DNA of 64,000 nucleotides from Fonsecaea monophora (GCF_001642475.1 NW_019173944.1:372001-436000), one strand, 5' to 3'; shown: positions 33,717-45,116, numbered from the stretch's first letter. Notes: a model not told the origin generated them from the sequence alone. Numbers and translations are program-made.

Positions 33717-35381
33717 TCAACGGCCTGACGATGCCTCTGATATATTTGATCCCTGCTCAACCGTAAAGACCTCGTTCATCACGTCAGACACCAGCTTCGA
33801 CCTCTGGCGGATATCCTGTCTTGACAGCGTGCCGTCCTCGCAGACGTAATAGTCAATTTGCGTCGCGGGCACCCATTCAAAGTAGACGTTGCGCACAGTC
33901 ACCATCTTGTTCCACAAGGGGGGAGAAGATGGTTGTAGATCCCAGTTGCTGGTAAGCTCCGACGCGTCATTGTCCTCTTCCGGGTGATCTTCCGCCGCCC
34001 CCGGATATGCAATTTTCTCACTCTCGCTGATACACACCACGGCGGCCTTGCCATCCGTGACGGCTTTGCTGACCAGAGCGGCGCCCAGAGAGCCAGTCTT
34101 GTTGCTCACGTCTCCGGCTTCTGATATCCGGTCGGCGCCGATAATGACCAGGTCGACGTCCTTGGCTAGTATCCCCACCGAGGCGTCACTCGCTAGAACT
34201 ACCCGCAGGCGATCGTCAATGAGGGGGCCCGTGGCTCCCGAATCGTGGCGTCTCTGGGCTTCTTCCGTCAAGACCTTGGCAAAGCCCACGCCTTCATTCA
34301 GTGGGCGCGATTCGAGGATGCGAAGTTCTATTGACAACGACTCGTCCGCGTCGAGCGCATATAAGATCGCGGCTTTGATGGTCGAGGATGAACTCAGGGT
34401 CAGAATTTTGATCCGTGCCTGCTCGCCTATCTGGCCTTGAGCACTTGAACAGAACTTATCCTGCAAGAACTTCGAGAACTGGTGACTCACTTGTTTGGAG
34501 ATCTCACCTCGCCGAGTGACGGACGCTTCAAGGCTTTGTCTGACTTTCTCGAGAAAATCAGTCGATCCAGGTTCAACTTGAGCCTTTGCCTGCTTCAACG
34601 CTGTGGCAATAGCATTAGATATCGCCGCCGCCATGCTTGGCCGCCCATTGAAGGCTAGATGGAATGCCTGTCGTTGAAAAGTCTTCCACCACTCATCGAA
34701 GTCTCTGTGTTGCTGCGTTTGTTGGTCATGTTCAACAATTTTGATCAGAGACTTCACCGCCATGGTGGCTAGTTCTCTTGCGCCATGTGAATGGTCGAGC
34801 CGGAGTTCCTCGAGCCCTTGATGCAATATGCTATTGGGATCTACCCAGACCTGGCCGAGCGTGACTTCTAGTCTGGGCACGCAGTCATCCAGTATCTTAC
34901 CACTGAGGATGTCGTCAACATTCTGCCACTGGAAACCCAGATGCTCAAAGTTCATCTGGACCCCGAGCTTCTCCGTGTCGTTGTCATTGTCGACGGTTCC
35001 CTTGGTCAAGCGAAACGCAAACGGCCAGACTTTCCAGATGCGTCCCTTGACCTGGTGCTCACTTTCGCCGATAACCACAGCCTTTTGGTCGGTAAATTCA
35101 AAGCCAGCCCCTCGTCTCCACAGCTCGATCTGCTGAGGTCCGAATGAAGTCTCTTCTTTCAGTTCTCGCCAGGCGGCATCCAAGGGAGACTTGTCATGTG
35201 TCTCGATCGAGCCGGCAATGGGGGCAAGCTTCCTCCGATATGTGCTGACCTTGTCGGAGCGGCGGAACAGGAGGACCCTGTATGGCTTGGACGCGTATGG
35301 CTGATGAGGGAACAGGAGGACCGACACAACGGTGCGCCGTTCGAGGTTGTGCCCAGCTGCGGCAAGGGACTGAGCCATCAT
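33717..35381 (-). CDS. Nudix hydrolase fused to eIF2B alpha-like domain
   Basis: Single exon, 554 residues from the first of two consecutive ATGs (35379-35381). The N-terminal ~190 residues form a Nudix domain: VSVLLFPHQP, a substrate loop, and the core AAWRELKEETSF. The Nudix box is imperfect: REL-x-EET is kept but the first Glu position is not canonical, so activity is uncertain. Residues ~200-540 match the eIF-2B alpha/beta/delta (ISOCOT) fold shared with methylthioribose-1-phosphate isomerase: SSSSTIKAAI, VVLASDASVGILAKDVDLVI, IGADRISEAGDVSNKTGSLG and a C-terminal DYYVCEDG. This pairing occurs in other filamentous fungi as far as I recall. It may hydrolyse a nucleoside-diphosphate compound and act on a sugar phosphate, but no reaction is established here. 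Confidence 0.88.
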   Translation of the reverse strand: MMAQSLAAAGHNLERRTVVSVLLFPHQPYASKPYRVLLFRRSDKVSTYRRKLAPIAGSIETHDKSPLDAAWRELKEETSFGPQQIELWRRGAGFEFTDQKAVVIGESEHQVKGRIWKVWPFAFRLTKGTVDNDNDTEKLGVQMNFEHLGFQWQNVDDILSGKILDDCVPRLEVTLGQVWVDPNSILHQGLEELRLDHSHGARELATMAVKSLIKIVEHDQQTQQHRDFDEWWKTFQRQAFHLAFNGRPSMAAAISNAIATALKQAKAQVEPGSTDFLEKVRQSLEASVTRRGEISKQVSHQFSKFLQDKFCSSAQGQIGEQARIKILTLSSSSTIKAAILYALDADESLSIELRILESRPLNEGVGFAKVLTEEAQRRHDSGATGPLIDDRLRVVLASDASVGILAKDVDLVIIGADRISEAGDVSNKTGSLGAALVSKAVTDGKAAVVCISESEKIAYPGAAEDHPEEDNDASELTSNWDLQPSSPPLWNKMVTVRNVYFEWVPATQIDYYVCEDGTLSRQDIRQRSKLVSDVMNEVFTVEQGSNISEASSGR

Positions 35382-36067
35382 TAATATCGACAAGCCAAGA
35401 TGGTTACGATTTCATAGTTAGGACAGATAAAAGGGCGAGGACGTCCGAGTATGCTTTAGTAGTCAATTTGTAAGTCTAGGCGCTTGGTATGAAGAATTAA
35501 TATCTTCGAATTAGTCGATGGACAGATGCGGTTTTGGTGTCACACCATCGACAATCTCTCGGCTTGACGAGCTTCAGGGCGCCAGAGGAGGGTTTCCGAG
35601 ATCATCCGAGTGGAAGCGGCACTACCTCGCAGGGTGGATTGAGCCGTAGTATCTGGAGATTGCCCCTGGTTCGTACCGAATATGCTGTGTTTGTTTCCGC
35701 TACGAGGTACATTATGTCCTTGATGCAACTCAATGAGATGTTGGGAGAAACCAGAAAATATCTGTCAGACAGAAACGTTTATTTGTCAGGTGCGGCTGCG
35801 ATATACCGGAATAAAGATATTCCGGTCCAGTGCGCACGCCTTTGTTCCCGCTCTACGCAAAGTACGAGGTATTCCTCCATTTTGACCATTCATCCTGGAC
35901 CCGGTACATTCCTCTAGCCTTCTTCAAGCTCAGGGGTGTATCTTCATGTACAAATCGATTGAAATACCTTGTTATACAATGAGACTTTGCTGTCCAAACC
36001 CCATCACAATCTCCCTATTGTACGGTAATGTTACAAATCGCAAACCATCAATACATCCACCCTAGCC
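35382..36067. other. Intergenic region
   Basis: About 690 bp between the 5' end of the Nudix fusion gene and the 3' end of the FAD monooxygenase. One open frame of 127 codons (+) has no domain and is not supported. Confidence 0.5.
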
Positions 36068-37498
36068 TCAAGCTGCCACTTGGAATGGCTCTCGACAAAG
36101 ACCCTCGTACTTGGTTGATACCGCAACAGTGTCCTGCCATGCAGATGCGACCTTCCTGTTCCGTTCCTTGCACGCTTGCGGTCCCGCCGTCACCACTCTC
36201 ATCTGGCCCTGGGTTCGTGCCCCTTTAACTAAGGCCGACGTCCGTGGTTGTCTCTTTTCCGCGAATGTCTTGAATATTGCTGGGAGGCGCTCTTTCAGCT
36301 CACCAAGAGCTCGGTGGTCACCGTCTTCTACCGGACACAGATCTGGCAGGGCATGGCTGAGGTGGTAGCAGTCTTCCCTATTCGGATGTCAGCTGAGCAA
36401 CACAAAGCAGTCCACGAATGCCTTACAATGCCTGGTTGGCACCTTGTCCAAGATGTGGGCTTGTGGGATGTGCAGCGTCTCCCACAAGCACAATTCGCCT
36501 GGTATGCCACTGATCTGGTGTCATCTCATCTCGGTCAAACAACCCAAACTTGATCATTCGAGCGGCGGACTGGATCAGCTCGGCGGGTGACTTGTCCTGC
36601 CAGTGCTCAAGGTGAGCTAGCAATTTACACTTCCTCTCGTCCATCTCGTCTGCGGTGATCAGTCCCCAAGAAGCCTCGGACCCGGTCTCTTCAGGCAATG
36701 TCAAAGCCCAGGATGTGACGTCGGGCGAGACAGGGTATGTAATCATGTGGACTCCCTCACCATAGAAGTTCTGCATGTATGGTTTGCCTTTCATTGCCTG
36801 CGGTGTCGAAGAGAGCCCGGCGGTCTGCAGAGCGGTCAGTCGTTGAATCCATCCAGGACTCGAATCACTCACCTGAGTAAGTCCACTAAACAGGGGTAGT
36901 CCCTCTGTGGTCCCTTTGTTTTTCAGGAGGATTCTTCTGGAAGCAGCCTTGATGCCATCACAACCGATGAGGATGGAACCTGTCACGCTCCGGCCACCCT
37001 TGAAATGAGCAGTGACGGTGTCCTCGGTCTCCTCAATCTCCTCCAATTCCCAACCTTCGCGCAGGTCGATGCCCATGTCAATCAACATGTCCTTGAGCTT
37101 CAGGTTCAGTCCAGTGCGCTTGACTCCCATGGCATGTTGCCCGTATTTCTCCTTGAATGACTTGGGCTCTGCTGAGTAACCCAGCACTTCCCCATCGGTG
37201 GCGCAGTCGAGAAATCCCTCTAGTGGGAGAGATTCTCGCTCGATCTCTGCTGTGAGGCCGACCAAGTCCAACACTTTCAATCTGTATCACAGTTAGTGCA
37301 TGTACTCGGGGCCACATGCCGGGTGGCCATCATTCTCTAGACTGACCCATTTGGCATCAGCATTAGAGATGCTCCAACATCGCCCAACTGCTTCACTTTC
37401 TCAAACACAATCGGAGTGTATCCTTTTCTTTTCAGAAGGACGGCTAGAACTGGGCCTGCAACGCCACAGCCGATAATGAGCACGGTCACTGGAGCCAT
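36068..37498 (-). CDS. FAD-dependent monooxygenase (salicylate hydroxylase-like)
   Basis: Three exons, 37347-37498, 36427-37281 and 36068-36377, give 438 residues. Exon 1 holds the FAD-binding VLIIGCGVAGPVLAV and ends in LMLMPNG; exon 2 continues LKVLDLVGL. The second FAD motif, LVGDAAHPTSPHLGQGANQAL, ends exon 2. Exon 3 completes it as GANQALEDCYHLSHALPDL, the expected family sequence, and runs another ~100 residues to a TGA at 36068-36070. This last exon is easily missed because an in-frame stop follows the intron donor. The enzyme class hydroxylates aromatic or related rings with NAD(P)H and O2; substrate unknown. It is divergent from the cupin gene at 38243. Confidence 0.9.
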
Positions 37499-38242
37499 TT
37501 TGTCTTTTTGTGTATTATCGGTTCTCTTATTCAGGTCTTTCTGGTTTTCGGTTGGTGGTACATTTCACCCTCACCACTGGCGGCCATCATCCCATCCTTT
37601 ATATCTCCCATTGGCACGCCTACCCGTCGAGATACTCTGCAACTGAAACAGCATTCTCTGCGAGCAAGTTCTCACAAGAACATGTCGCATTCTTCTTGGC
37701 AACAAGGCGCCCACTATGTCATCGACCGCTAAATTTAATAAGTCCAAGGTTGTGTTGGCTAGAAGGATTATCCGGAGAATTTCCCGTCGAGACGGCTTCG
37801 CATTGGGCGTTTCGCAAGCCTGTGAGCCTTGAAGAATTGGAGTCCACAGCTTAGTCACTAGCAGCAACAAAGAATCGGGGTATTGGCACCGCAACTTTGT
37901 CGCGATGTCGCTCTTTGCGCTGTTCCAGAGGACCCGAGGCTTTCCCCGTTTGCGACCCAAGAACCGCTTATTTCGGGCCCCAAGCGATCCTAGCAACGTT
38001 CTCCCCTCGTCTACGTCTATGGAGCAGGCCACCGTCATGGTTTTTTGAAGCAGTTGCATCTGCTGATGACTGAGAGCGATTGACTCACCGAGAGACAAAT
38101 CTCGCGCTCTCGGGCGTTTCTTTTGTGCCGAAGGACATATACGTCCAAAACATTCGCAGAACTCACTCACTCGCACAGAACACGAAGCGAAGTACCTTCC
38201 AAGAGTGACTGACAGTCTACTCCTCGTCACCTTTTCCCCATC
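37499..38242. other. Divergent promoter of monooxygenase and cupin
   Basis: About 740 bp. A long minus-strand frame (37571-38257) crosses the whole region and the cupin start but has no domain and begins inside the cupin gene, so I treat it as chance. Confidence 0.5.
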
Positions 38243-38926
38243 ATGTCCACCCCCCACAGCTATGGAATCACTCTACCCAACGGCTGCACCATAGTCCACG
38301 GACAGGGCGCAAACATCAAACACCCCTTTCGCGACATCCCTGTGGAGATGCACGAGCTGGACCCCGGCGGCCAAAGGGCCTTTTCGGGCCAGTTGGGGTT
38401 AATTGAGTTCACGACCGACTTCCGACTGCCGCGACATGTGCACATTTCTTCTTCTTCTTCTTCGCCTTCGACCTCGATAGAGGCAGACACAGACACAGAC
38501 ACACGTCCTGCAACTGCGCAGGCGCAGACGCAAAAGTTCATCGCCGAGCGCATCGTCGTCCTCAACGGCGTCGCCCTGGTCGAGCTCAACGGCACCATCT
38601 ACGTAATCCCCCCCAAGACGCTGGTGACCATCGCCCCGGGCGTGCCGCACACCTGGACCGCATGCCCGGCCGGTGTGTCTGTGCCTGTCGCGGGTGGCGC
38701 CGCCGCCGCCGCTCCTGCCGCTCAAGTGTACTCTGACGGCACGTTCCTCATGCTGTACGAGTACGAGGAACCCACGGCTTTTTTCCCCACGCGCCAGACC
38801 CGCACGTTGGGCTCTGTGGACGAGTACGAGCGCTGCGACGACCTCGAGGCCATCAGGATCCCGAGGCTGAGCGCCGACGAGGTCACCCGACGGTGCTCCT
38901 TCGTCTGGGACAGGACGCTGAGCTGA
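38243..38926 (+). CDS. Cupin-like protein
   Basis: Single exon, 227 residues. A beta-barrel cupin pattern is visible: an early FRLPRHVHIS with two His, then FIAERIVVLNGVALVELNG, YVIPPKTLVTIAPGVPHTW with a further His, and FLMLYEYEEPTAFFP. The inter-motif loop is expanded by a Ser run and an Asp-Thr repeat (SSSSSS, then TDTDTD), and there is an Ala run later; these are likely slippage insertions. Family members include dioxygenases, isomerases and sugar-binding proteins, so the reaction is open. It shares a promoter with the FAD monooxygenase, which suggests joint use. Confidence 0.7.
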   Translation: MSTPHSYGITLPNGCTIVHGQGANIKHPFRDIPVEMHELDPGGQRAFSGQLGLIEFTTDFRLPRHVHISSSSSSPSTSIEADTDTDTRPATAQAQTQKFIAERIVVLNGVALVELNGTIYVIPPKTLVTIAPGVPHTWTACPAGVSVPVAGGAAAAAPAAQVYSDGTFLMLYEYEEPTAFFPTRQTRTLGSVDEYERCDDLEAIRIPRLSADEVTRRCSFVWDRTLS

Positions 38927-39282
38927 GTTCTCCGTAGTAGTAAAAGTACTCGAGACCTCGAGTGAGAAAAACGGCGTCGCGTCTTTGAATATATATATAC
39001 ATATACATGCATAGGTGGGGTATGTACTGTAGGTGTATATATGTATATGTATTTCCATTCGAGACTGGAAATAATCAATCAAGAGAGAAGAGGGGGGAAG
39101 GAGCAAGGAGTACGACATAATCCAATGAAATCGGATACAATACATGCGCGCGGAGGCCTGGCTTGAGTGACTCGAGGCGAGATGTAGAGTAACCAGCCAA
39201 GTATCCGGCAAGCCAGCCCAGGACAAAAATCCCTTTCTTTGTTTATCTGTTCCCCTATATCGCGTCTCCAGAGCAACCTTGC
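38927..39282. other. Convergent intergenic region, AT-rich
   Basis: Between the cupin (+) and a regulator gene (-). It includes an ATATAT-rich tract near 38988-39052. No gene supported. Confidence 0.6.
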
Positions 39283-40871
39283 TCAGCCTCCTCCGACATT
39301 ATGTGTAATGTGGCCGAAAGTGACACCTGGCGCAGCCGTGGCCGGACGACTGAAGAAACGACGGTCGAGATACGCCTCCCTCTCAGCACTCAGGTCCATC
39401 TTCGCCAGATACTTGGTGGCCCATCCCCAGGACGTGGAACCCCGCGAGGTCGTGTCTCTGACGAGCAGACACGCCCAGGCAAGGGCGTCCCCGTCGCACG
39501 TATCGTCCAGCCCGACCTCCCGGGCCAGCATGGCAATTTGCATCTCGACGCTGTGTTCGGACGCGTAGTTGCACCAGCGGCGCACGGTCCTCTCCAGCCA
39601 GTTCACGTAGGCTTGGATCGCCACCGCGAGCACCCGTTCCGTGGCGCCCAGACCGGACACGGCGAGGATGTCGTGGCCGAGCTCCGTCATGGAGTCGTGC
39701 GGTCCAGGGGTGACGCTGTTGTCCGCGAGCCACTCGCAAAAGAGCTGGAGGAAGTTGATGCACTGCAGGCTGAGCCGGCGTCGCAGGGCCAGACAGGCCA
39801 GGCCGGGCGGGAGTTTGGATATTTTGACCTGCAAGGCTCGAGGGAGCGGTAGGGAAGGATATTCCGCAACCGAGTCACTGGCGAGCTTGAGCCCCTGTGC
39901 TTCGTCCTGGCTGCGTTGGGTCTGTTGGCGGTGCAACACAGCGGCAGACTCAAACATCCTGATATGTACCCGAGACGCGGTGTTAGCGGATGCACAAGAA
40001 AGCTGCCCGAGCGTCAAATTGACGTTTCATTATTTCTTACCCAACAGCCGATATCTTCAAAAAGCCACTCCACCCCAGGGAATCGAGCCCTCCGCGGAGT
40101 TCGACGATGCGGCGGACGCCTTGGACGTGTGCCTTGAAAGCAGCATGATCATTCAACATGCGCTGCACTTGCCACATCAGCGAGGGGTCTCCAAGAGATA
40201 TTCCGTATAGCGGCACAGCGAGAAAGCGGGAGCAGCCATACGTAGACAGAAGCCATTGGGAAGATGGTAGCGAGGACAATGTCACTCGTGCAGGTCGCCG
40301 GATCTCGCAACGCGTCTCGCAACTGGACGACAGTATTATTCAGGTGGTAAATGACAGCCCTCGACAGACGCGTCTTGCTGTCCATGTGAAGCCGCTGCAT
40401 GGTCAGATTCAAGGCGATCATGGAACTGCAATACATAGGCGTCTGGAGCACGTTGGTCCTCATGATCTGATGCTGGGCCGGGTTGTAGTTGCCCAAGCTC
40501 AGTGCGAGCGGGCACAGGACTTGGAAATCTGCAACATGAGCGTCGAAAGAGAACAGTCACACAAGACTATCTCTAAAAAAAAAAAACAACTTACGGTAGT
40601 CGAACCCGCTCATGGCATCGCACGTGTTTTCCACGGGAAGAGTCCAGAAAGGGTCATCTCGCAAGCCGCCAATTTGTCCAGATAAAGAGATTGCAGACGC
40701 CTCAGATGCATCAAAATAGCTTAACAGCAGAGTGTTTTGTCTGCGAGCTGCATCTCTTATTGCCTGGCGTCTTTTCTCATGTTTGATACGAGCGTGATGG
40801 GCATTGATGGCAGCTAATTCGGGGTTACGGTCAAAGTTTCCGATATTTCTGTTGATGAATGTGACAAGCAT
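39283..40871 (-). CDS. Fungal_trans_2-type transcription factor, no zinc cluster
   Basis: Four exons, 40595-40871, 40242-40528, 40041-40162 and 39283-39958, give 453 residues. The opening MLVTFINRNIGNFDRN and the basic IKHEKRRQAIRDAARR segment are typical of fungal regulators that have lost, or never had, a Zn2Cys6 cluster. The middle contains FKAHVQGVRRIVELRGGLDSLGW, a hallmark of this family, followed by GFLKISAVG spliced to MFESAAVL. The second intron has competing acceptors; I chose the one giving phase 0 (CAG before CGCATGTTG). With no DNA-binding domain, it may act through a partner or be a repurposed domain. It sits between the cupin and the quinone oxidoreductase. Confidence 0.8.
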
Positions 40872-41165
40872 AGCGGTGGGTTAGGACAGGAAGAGGCATA
40901 TTAGATATTCAGACAGAGATTGTCGATAGAGGCGGATGGGAGGGTAGAGCATGGCGATCATGTTCCACATCGAAATGCATCAAGACAAACAGTTGCCAAG
41001 ACTAGCTAAAGCAGCGCATATATACAGCCATCTCGGGACACAATTGATGCCGCCTTATCCTGGCCACCATCTTCCTATCTGTAGAGTCGCAAGGCTGCAA
41101 CCCCAGGTATAGAGAGGTTTAGTAATGTGTTTGCTGCATTAATCACCTTGAAGAGACGCCGATAT

Positions 41166-42560
41166 TTACGGTTTGATAAGAAGCTTCCCACTAGTGTGTC
41201 TTCCCTCGAGATCCTATATTGACATAACCGTCAGCCTGGTAACCTTTGTAAGGGAGGGATTCTCTTACCGATTGTGCCTTTGCCACTTCCTCCAAAGGAT
41301 ATATCTTGTGTATTTTGACACTGACCTTGTTGGGGCCTTCGAGCAAAGTAAACCAGTCTCGGCAGGTTTGTTCAAACTCCTCCCGAGTGGTGAGGTAGTT
41401 GAACAGGGACGGACGAACCAGTTTGTTGTTCTTTGCGGACAGACGACTGCGTGGTTCGAGGCGTATCGAGTTAGTAACGGGTCTGGAGCAGGAAAGAGAT
41501 AGCTGGAGTAGAAAAGAGAAACTCACGAGATGGCAAATGGTGGAACCGCACCACTGGCATTCCCGAAGCTGACAAGAGTCCCCTTCCTCTTGGTCACCTC
41601 TAGACTGCCATCAAACGTATCCTTCCCAACCCCGTCGTATACAGCTTCGCAAAGCTCCCCGTTCGTAGCCGTCGTGACCTCTTTAACCCAGTCAACACCG
41701 GGCTTCCGGTAATCAATGACTACATCTGCTCCAGCGTCCTTTGCCCACTTGCATTTCTCCTCTCCTCCAGCCGTAGCAACAACCCGCGCCCCGATCCTCT
41801 TGAGAACCTGCACAAGGATCAAGCCAACACCACCGGCTGCGGCGTGTACCAGCACCGTGTCGCCCCGTTTCACCTTGTACGCTTCTTCCACCAGTCCAAC
41901 CACAGTCAAACCCTGCAGCATACCTGCCACTGCATCTTCGTCTGATACCCCGCTGGGCACCTTGATCACCTTATCCACTGCCACGGCGGAATACTCTGCA
42001 TACGCTGACACACCCAGCCACACGACACGATCCCCAGCCTTCAACCCATATTTGGTAGCTTTGGAGCCTGTAGCTACGATCTCGCCGACAGCCTCACGCC
42101 CACCAATTTCGGGTTTGGGTGCCGGGTAGAGACCCGTGCGGAAGTAGATATCGATATAGTTGACGCCAACAAGATGGTTCTTGACCAGCACTTCGTTCTC
42201 TTTGGGCGTCGGGACGGGTTGATCCGTCGTAAACCTGAGAACATCAGGGCCTCCGGTCTTTTCGGTGACGACGGCTTTCATGGTCTTGGGTATGGTGGCA
42301 AACGAAGACATTGCTCTAAAGCGACAAGAGGGCACTCCAACGACGGGCGACGACAACTGCGAACTGAAGCTCGATAATCGTCGGGTCCACTCTGGGGATA
42401 TAGGCTTCCTCAGCGAAGCAGCGGCAGAGGTCGATATTGATGCATGCTGTGTGAGTGGCACTGGCCCGCACCAAGCAACCATCGAATTTGTCAGAGGGCA
42501 CGCCTTGATGGAGTAAGGCAGACGAAGTCGAACTGACATGGTAGGGGCTAGAGACGGCAT
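41166..42560 (-). CDS. Quinone oxidoreductase (zeta-crystallin type)
   Basis: Three exons, 41527-42560, 41269-41446 and 41166-41213, give 419 residues. The last exon encodes only DLEGRHTSGKLLIKP, the conserved C-terminus. Family signatures: VNYIDIYFRTGLYP, AGDRVVWLGVSAYAEY and the NADPH-binding VHAAAGGVGLILVQ. The first 83 residues precede the usual start and are rich in Arg, Ser and Ala without acidic stretches (RRLSSFSSQLSS), resembling a mitochondrial presequence. A second in-frame ATG at 42309-42311 (MSSFATIPKTMKAVV) would give the common cytosolic length. Two products from one gene are plausible. The enzyme reduces quinones with NADPH. Confidence 0.93.
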
Positions 42561-43311
42561 TGTGACCGTCGCCTTCCAATAGACTTGATTATGGAAGAGG
42601 TGCCTGGGCTGGTTGCACGATGATCCAGAACGGGTTGTCCCTCGTAGTTTATCGGGCCTGAAAATTTATCCGTCCCGCAATTGACAACAACCTGAGCTTC
42701 GCACTAATCAGGTTTGTAATGCATGCGGATCATTTGACGTTTCCGCAATTCGAGTTGCTGATGGAGCGACAATGATCTGACGACAATATCTCATCGTCCA
42801 AGAAAAGAGGCAAGACAAGACGAGATGCACAGATGTAAAGGGGGGCGGGATGCGGTCCGCACTTGCCGCACTTGTTACCGAATAACTCGTATTACTCAGT
42901 ACAGCCTTGCGGGGTGGGGCCTGCCGCGTCTGGACGTGGATGCGGAGACTGACAGGCATCGGCCCGAGAAGTGGCCAATCAGGCTCCGACCGGCTGGACT
43001 TCCACTCTTGATATCCTATGTACAATGTACTCGCATAAGGACAGATGGGTGACTGCCACAGGGATGGCTCTCGAATGCAGGACGATGATGATCCTGACGA
43101 GTCACGCCGACTATCACACGTCGCTACTGAGTTGCCTCAGAGTGCAGGGTGTGGACGATCCATTACAGAAATGAAGTATACGAGTATGAATAGATCGGGA
43201 AGTTCTTTCCACTATCGCAAGACTCGACGTCAAAGACGGTCACAAGTCCTTACCGCCATGGCAACACCAACACCAACGGCGGCCTTGACCCCCTTTACAA
43301 AACAGTCGTCG
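42561..43311. other. Intergenic region
   Basis: About 750 bp between the 5' end of the quinone oxidoreductase and the 3' end of the SDR, both on the minus strand. Nothing recognised. Confidence 0.5.
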
Positions 43312-44443
43312 TCACCAGGCCGTGTATCCGCCATCAACGAGTAAATCAGCCCCAGTCATGTACGAACTGGCTTCGGAAAGCAGGAACACGACGGGTCCCC
43401 GATAATCCTCTGGGACCGAGAGCCGCCTCAGCATGGTCTCCTGTGTCCACGTGGCCTCAAGGCTGCCCTCTGAAAGAACGGATGACGACATTGGGGTTCG
43501 GATGACGCCCGGGCTGATGGAGTTGACTCTGATCTCGGGCCAGCCGTCGCAGTGAGACCATTCAGCCGCCAGATTGCGGGTCAATTGATGGACGCCTGCT
43601 TTCGAGGCCGAGTATGCGGCAGTGCCGACGCCCTACGGACATTGGACAGAGTTTCGTGTCAGCGGGATAAGCCCTGACTTCATATAATAAGGGCAGTTGA
43701 AGAGTAGATCCCTCACCTTGTTGACGACGTAGCCGCTCATACTGGCTATGAAGACGAAGCTGGCTGACAAGTTTCGCTTCCTCACAATGCGCGCCGCAGC
43801 CTGAGCCACGATCAGCGATCCAACGAGATTGACGTCGATGATCCGCCTAGCTGTGTCCAGGGGGAATGTGATGGAGTCCCCCAGTATGCTGATGCCGGCA
43901 CAGTTGACAAGGCCTCTGAGCGGAAACCGTGAGCAAGCTGACGCCTTTTCAAAGACAGTCTCCGTGTGTCCAGCGTCGGATATGTCGCAGCTGTGGTAGC
44001 TCAAGAAGGCGCCAACGTCGCTACTGATACTCCTCAGATGTCCTGACCAAAGGACTGTATTAGCATCCTCTATGGTCACCTCTATTCCTGGCATATTGGG
44101 AAAACCGAGGAATAAATCCCTCCATAGAAGAGGTGCACCCACTCCAGCTTGCGTCGGACGGTTCATTCTGTACATAATCGACCGCGATAACATCGGAACC
44201 TGCCTGCAACAATGTTTTGACAACTTCTCGCCCCAGGCCACCCGTCGCACCAGTGACTATCGCGCGTGGTTCATGTCAGCTCAGCTCAACAGGAAGCTAA
44301 GCAATGGCTATGGTTGGTCCGGTGATCTGATTCGACTTCGACATACCGATAACACTTCTTGCATCAAGATTGAACAGACTCTGTATATTACCAGTCTCGT
44401 TCTTTGGGTCCGGCCCTGTCTCCTGTCCTTCTGTGGTGATCAT
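43312..44443 (-). CDS. Short-chain dehydrogenase/reductase
   Basis: Four exons, 44347-44443, 44143-44256, 43717-44042 and 43312-43632, give 285 residues. The cofactor motif is assembled across intron 1: ...LDARSVI joined to VTGATGGLGREVV. Intron 2 (100 nt) is placed by phase and by the CDI motif that follows (LSYHSCDISDAGHTE). Further SDR landmarks: GLVNCAGISILG, the IIDVNLVGS helix, FIASMSGYVVNK with the catalytic Ser, and YSASKAG with catalytic Tyr and Lys, then NSISPGVIRTPMSS and a C-terminal DGGYTAW. An upstream in-frame ATG at 44570-44572 would add 43 residues; I prefer the shorter form. It has the look of a sorbose-reductase-like NADPH enzyme; substrate unknown. Confidence 0.87.
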
Positions 44444-45116
44444 GTTGACCGCAAGGGAGTATGATACTTCCAAGAAGGCGAGTGGATGCTTTGCTCTTGT
44501 TCTGTTATTACCAGTTAATGCGGGGGAGAAGATCCCTCGGCTCTGGTCAAACTGAAAAAGGCCCAGCAACATGCATTATAAATTTTCAAACACAGATGCG
44601 AGAGTTATATTGTCCGGATTGAAAGCCACGAGAACAGTTACCACACACCTCATATAGCCATGATAGCATTCAATGTGAGTGATTGTTAACACCAGCGTTA
44701 AAGCTCAGAGAGCCTGGGTACTATCTCCTCTTCCAGTTCACCTACCCAGTTTTGATGTTCCCCCTCTTGAGTGAATCTGTCGTGTAACCTGTCTATTTGC
44801 TCTGGGACCATTCGCCAAGTAAGCGAGGGCGTCAAGAGTGCGGAGTATGTCCCGCCGCAATCCCTACTAGCCACGACCAGAGCCGACCAGGAGTCGGGAC
44901 ATGCGGGCCGCAAGCCGCCGTGGATGGGAAGCTTTTGTAGAAGATTGGCTAGCCCCTAGCGAGAACGGATGACAAGAAGGAATAAAATCGCATAATCGCC
45001 CCCTCTCCCCCCTTCGACCACCTCTGTTGTCCACCACGGCCCCGACAGTAAGAACTGGGAGGAGAAGCTTCTCCCCCTGACTCAATCACAAGCTGTTACA
45101 CCGACACACCGACCAG
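44444..45116. other. Intergenic region
   Basis: Between the SDR start and the 3' end of the Zn2Cys6 gene, both on the minus strand. A short frame at 44698-44913 (-) ending in IDRLHDRFTQEGEHQNW looks coding-like but cannot be tied to a gene. Confidence 0.45.

Noticed and set aside
37571..38257. 228-codon open frame on the minus strand
   Set aside because: It covers the divergent promoter and overlaps the cupin start. No recognisable domain and biased composition; most likely chance.
44698..44913. Minus-strand frame ending IDRLHDRFTQEGEHQNW and so on
   Set aside because: Coding-like composition but no start, partner exon or family. It does not splice sensibly to the SDR or the Zn2Cys6 gene, both of which are complete without it.
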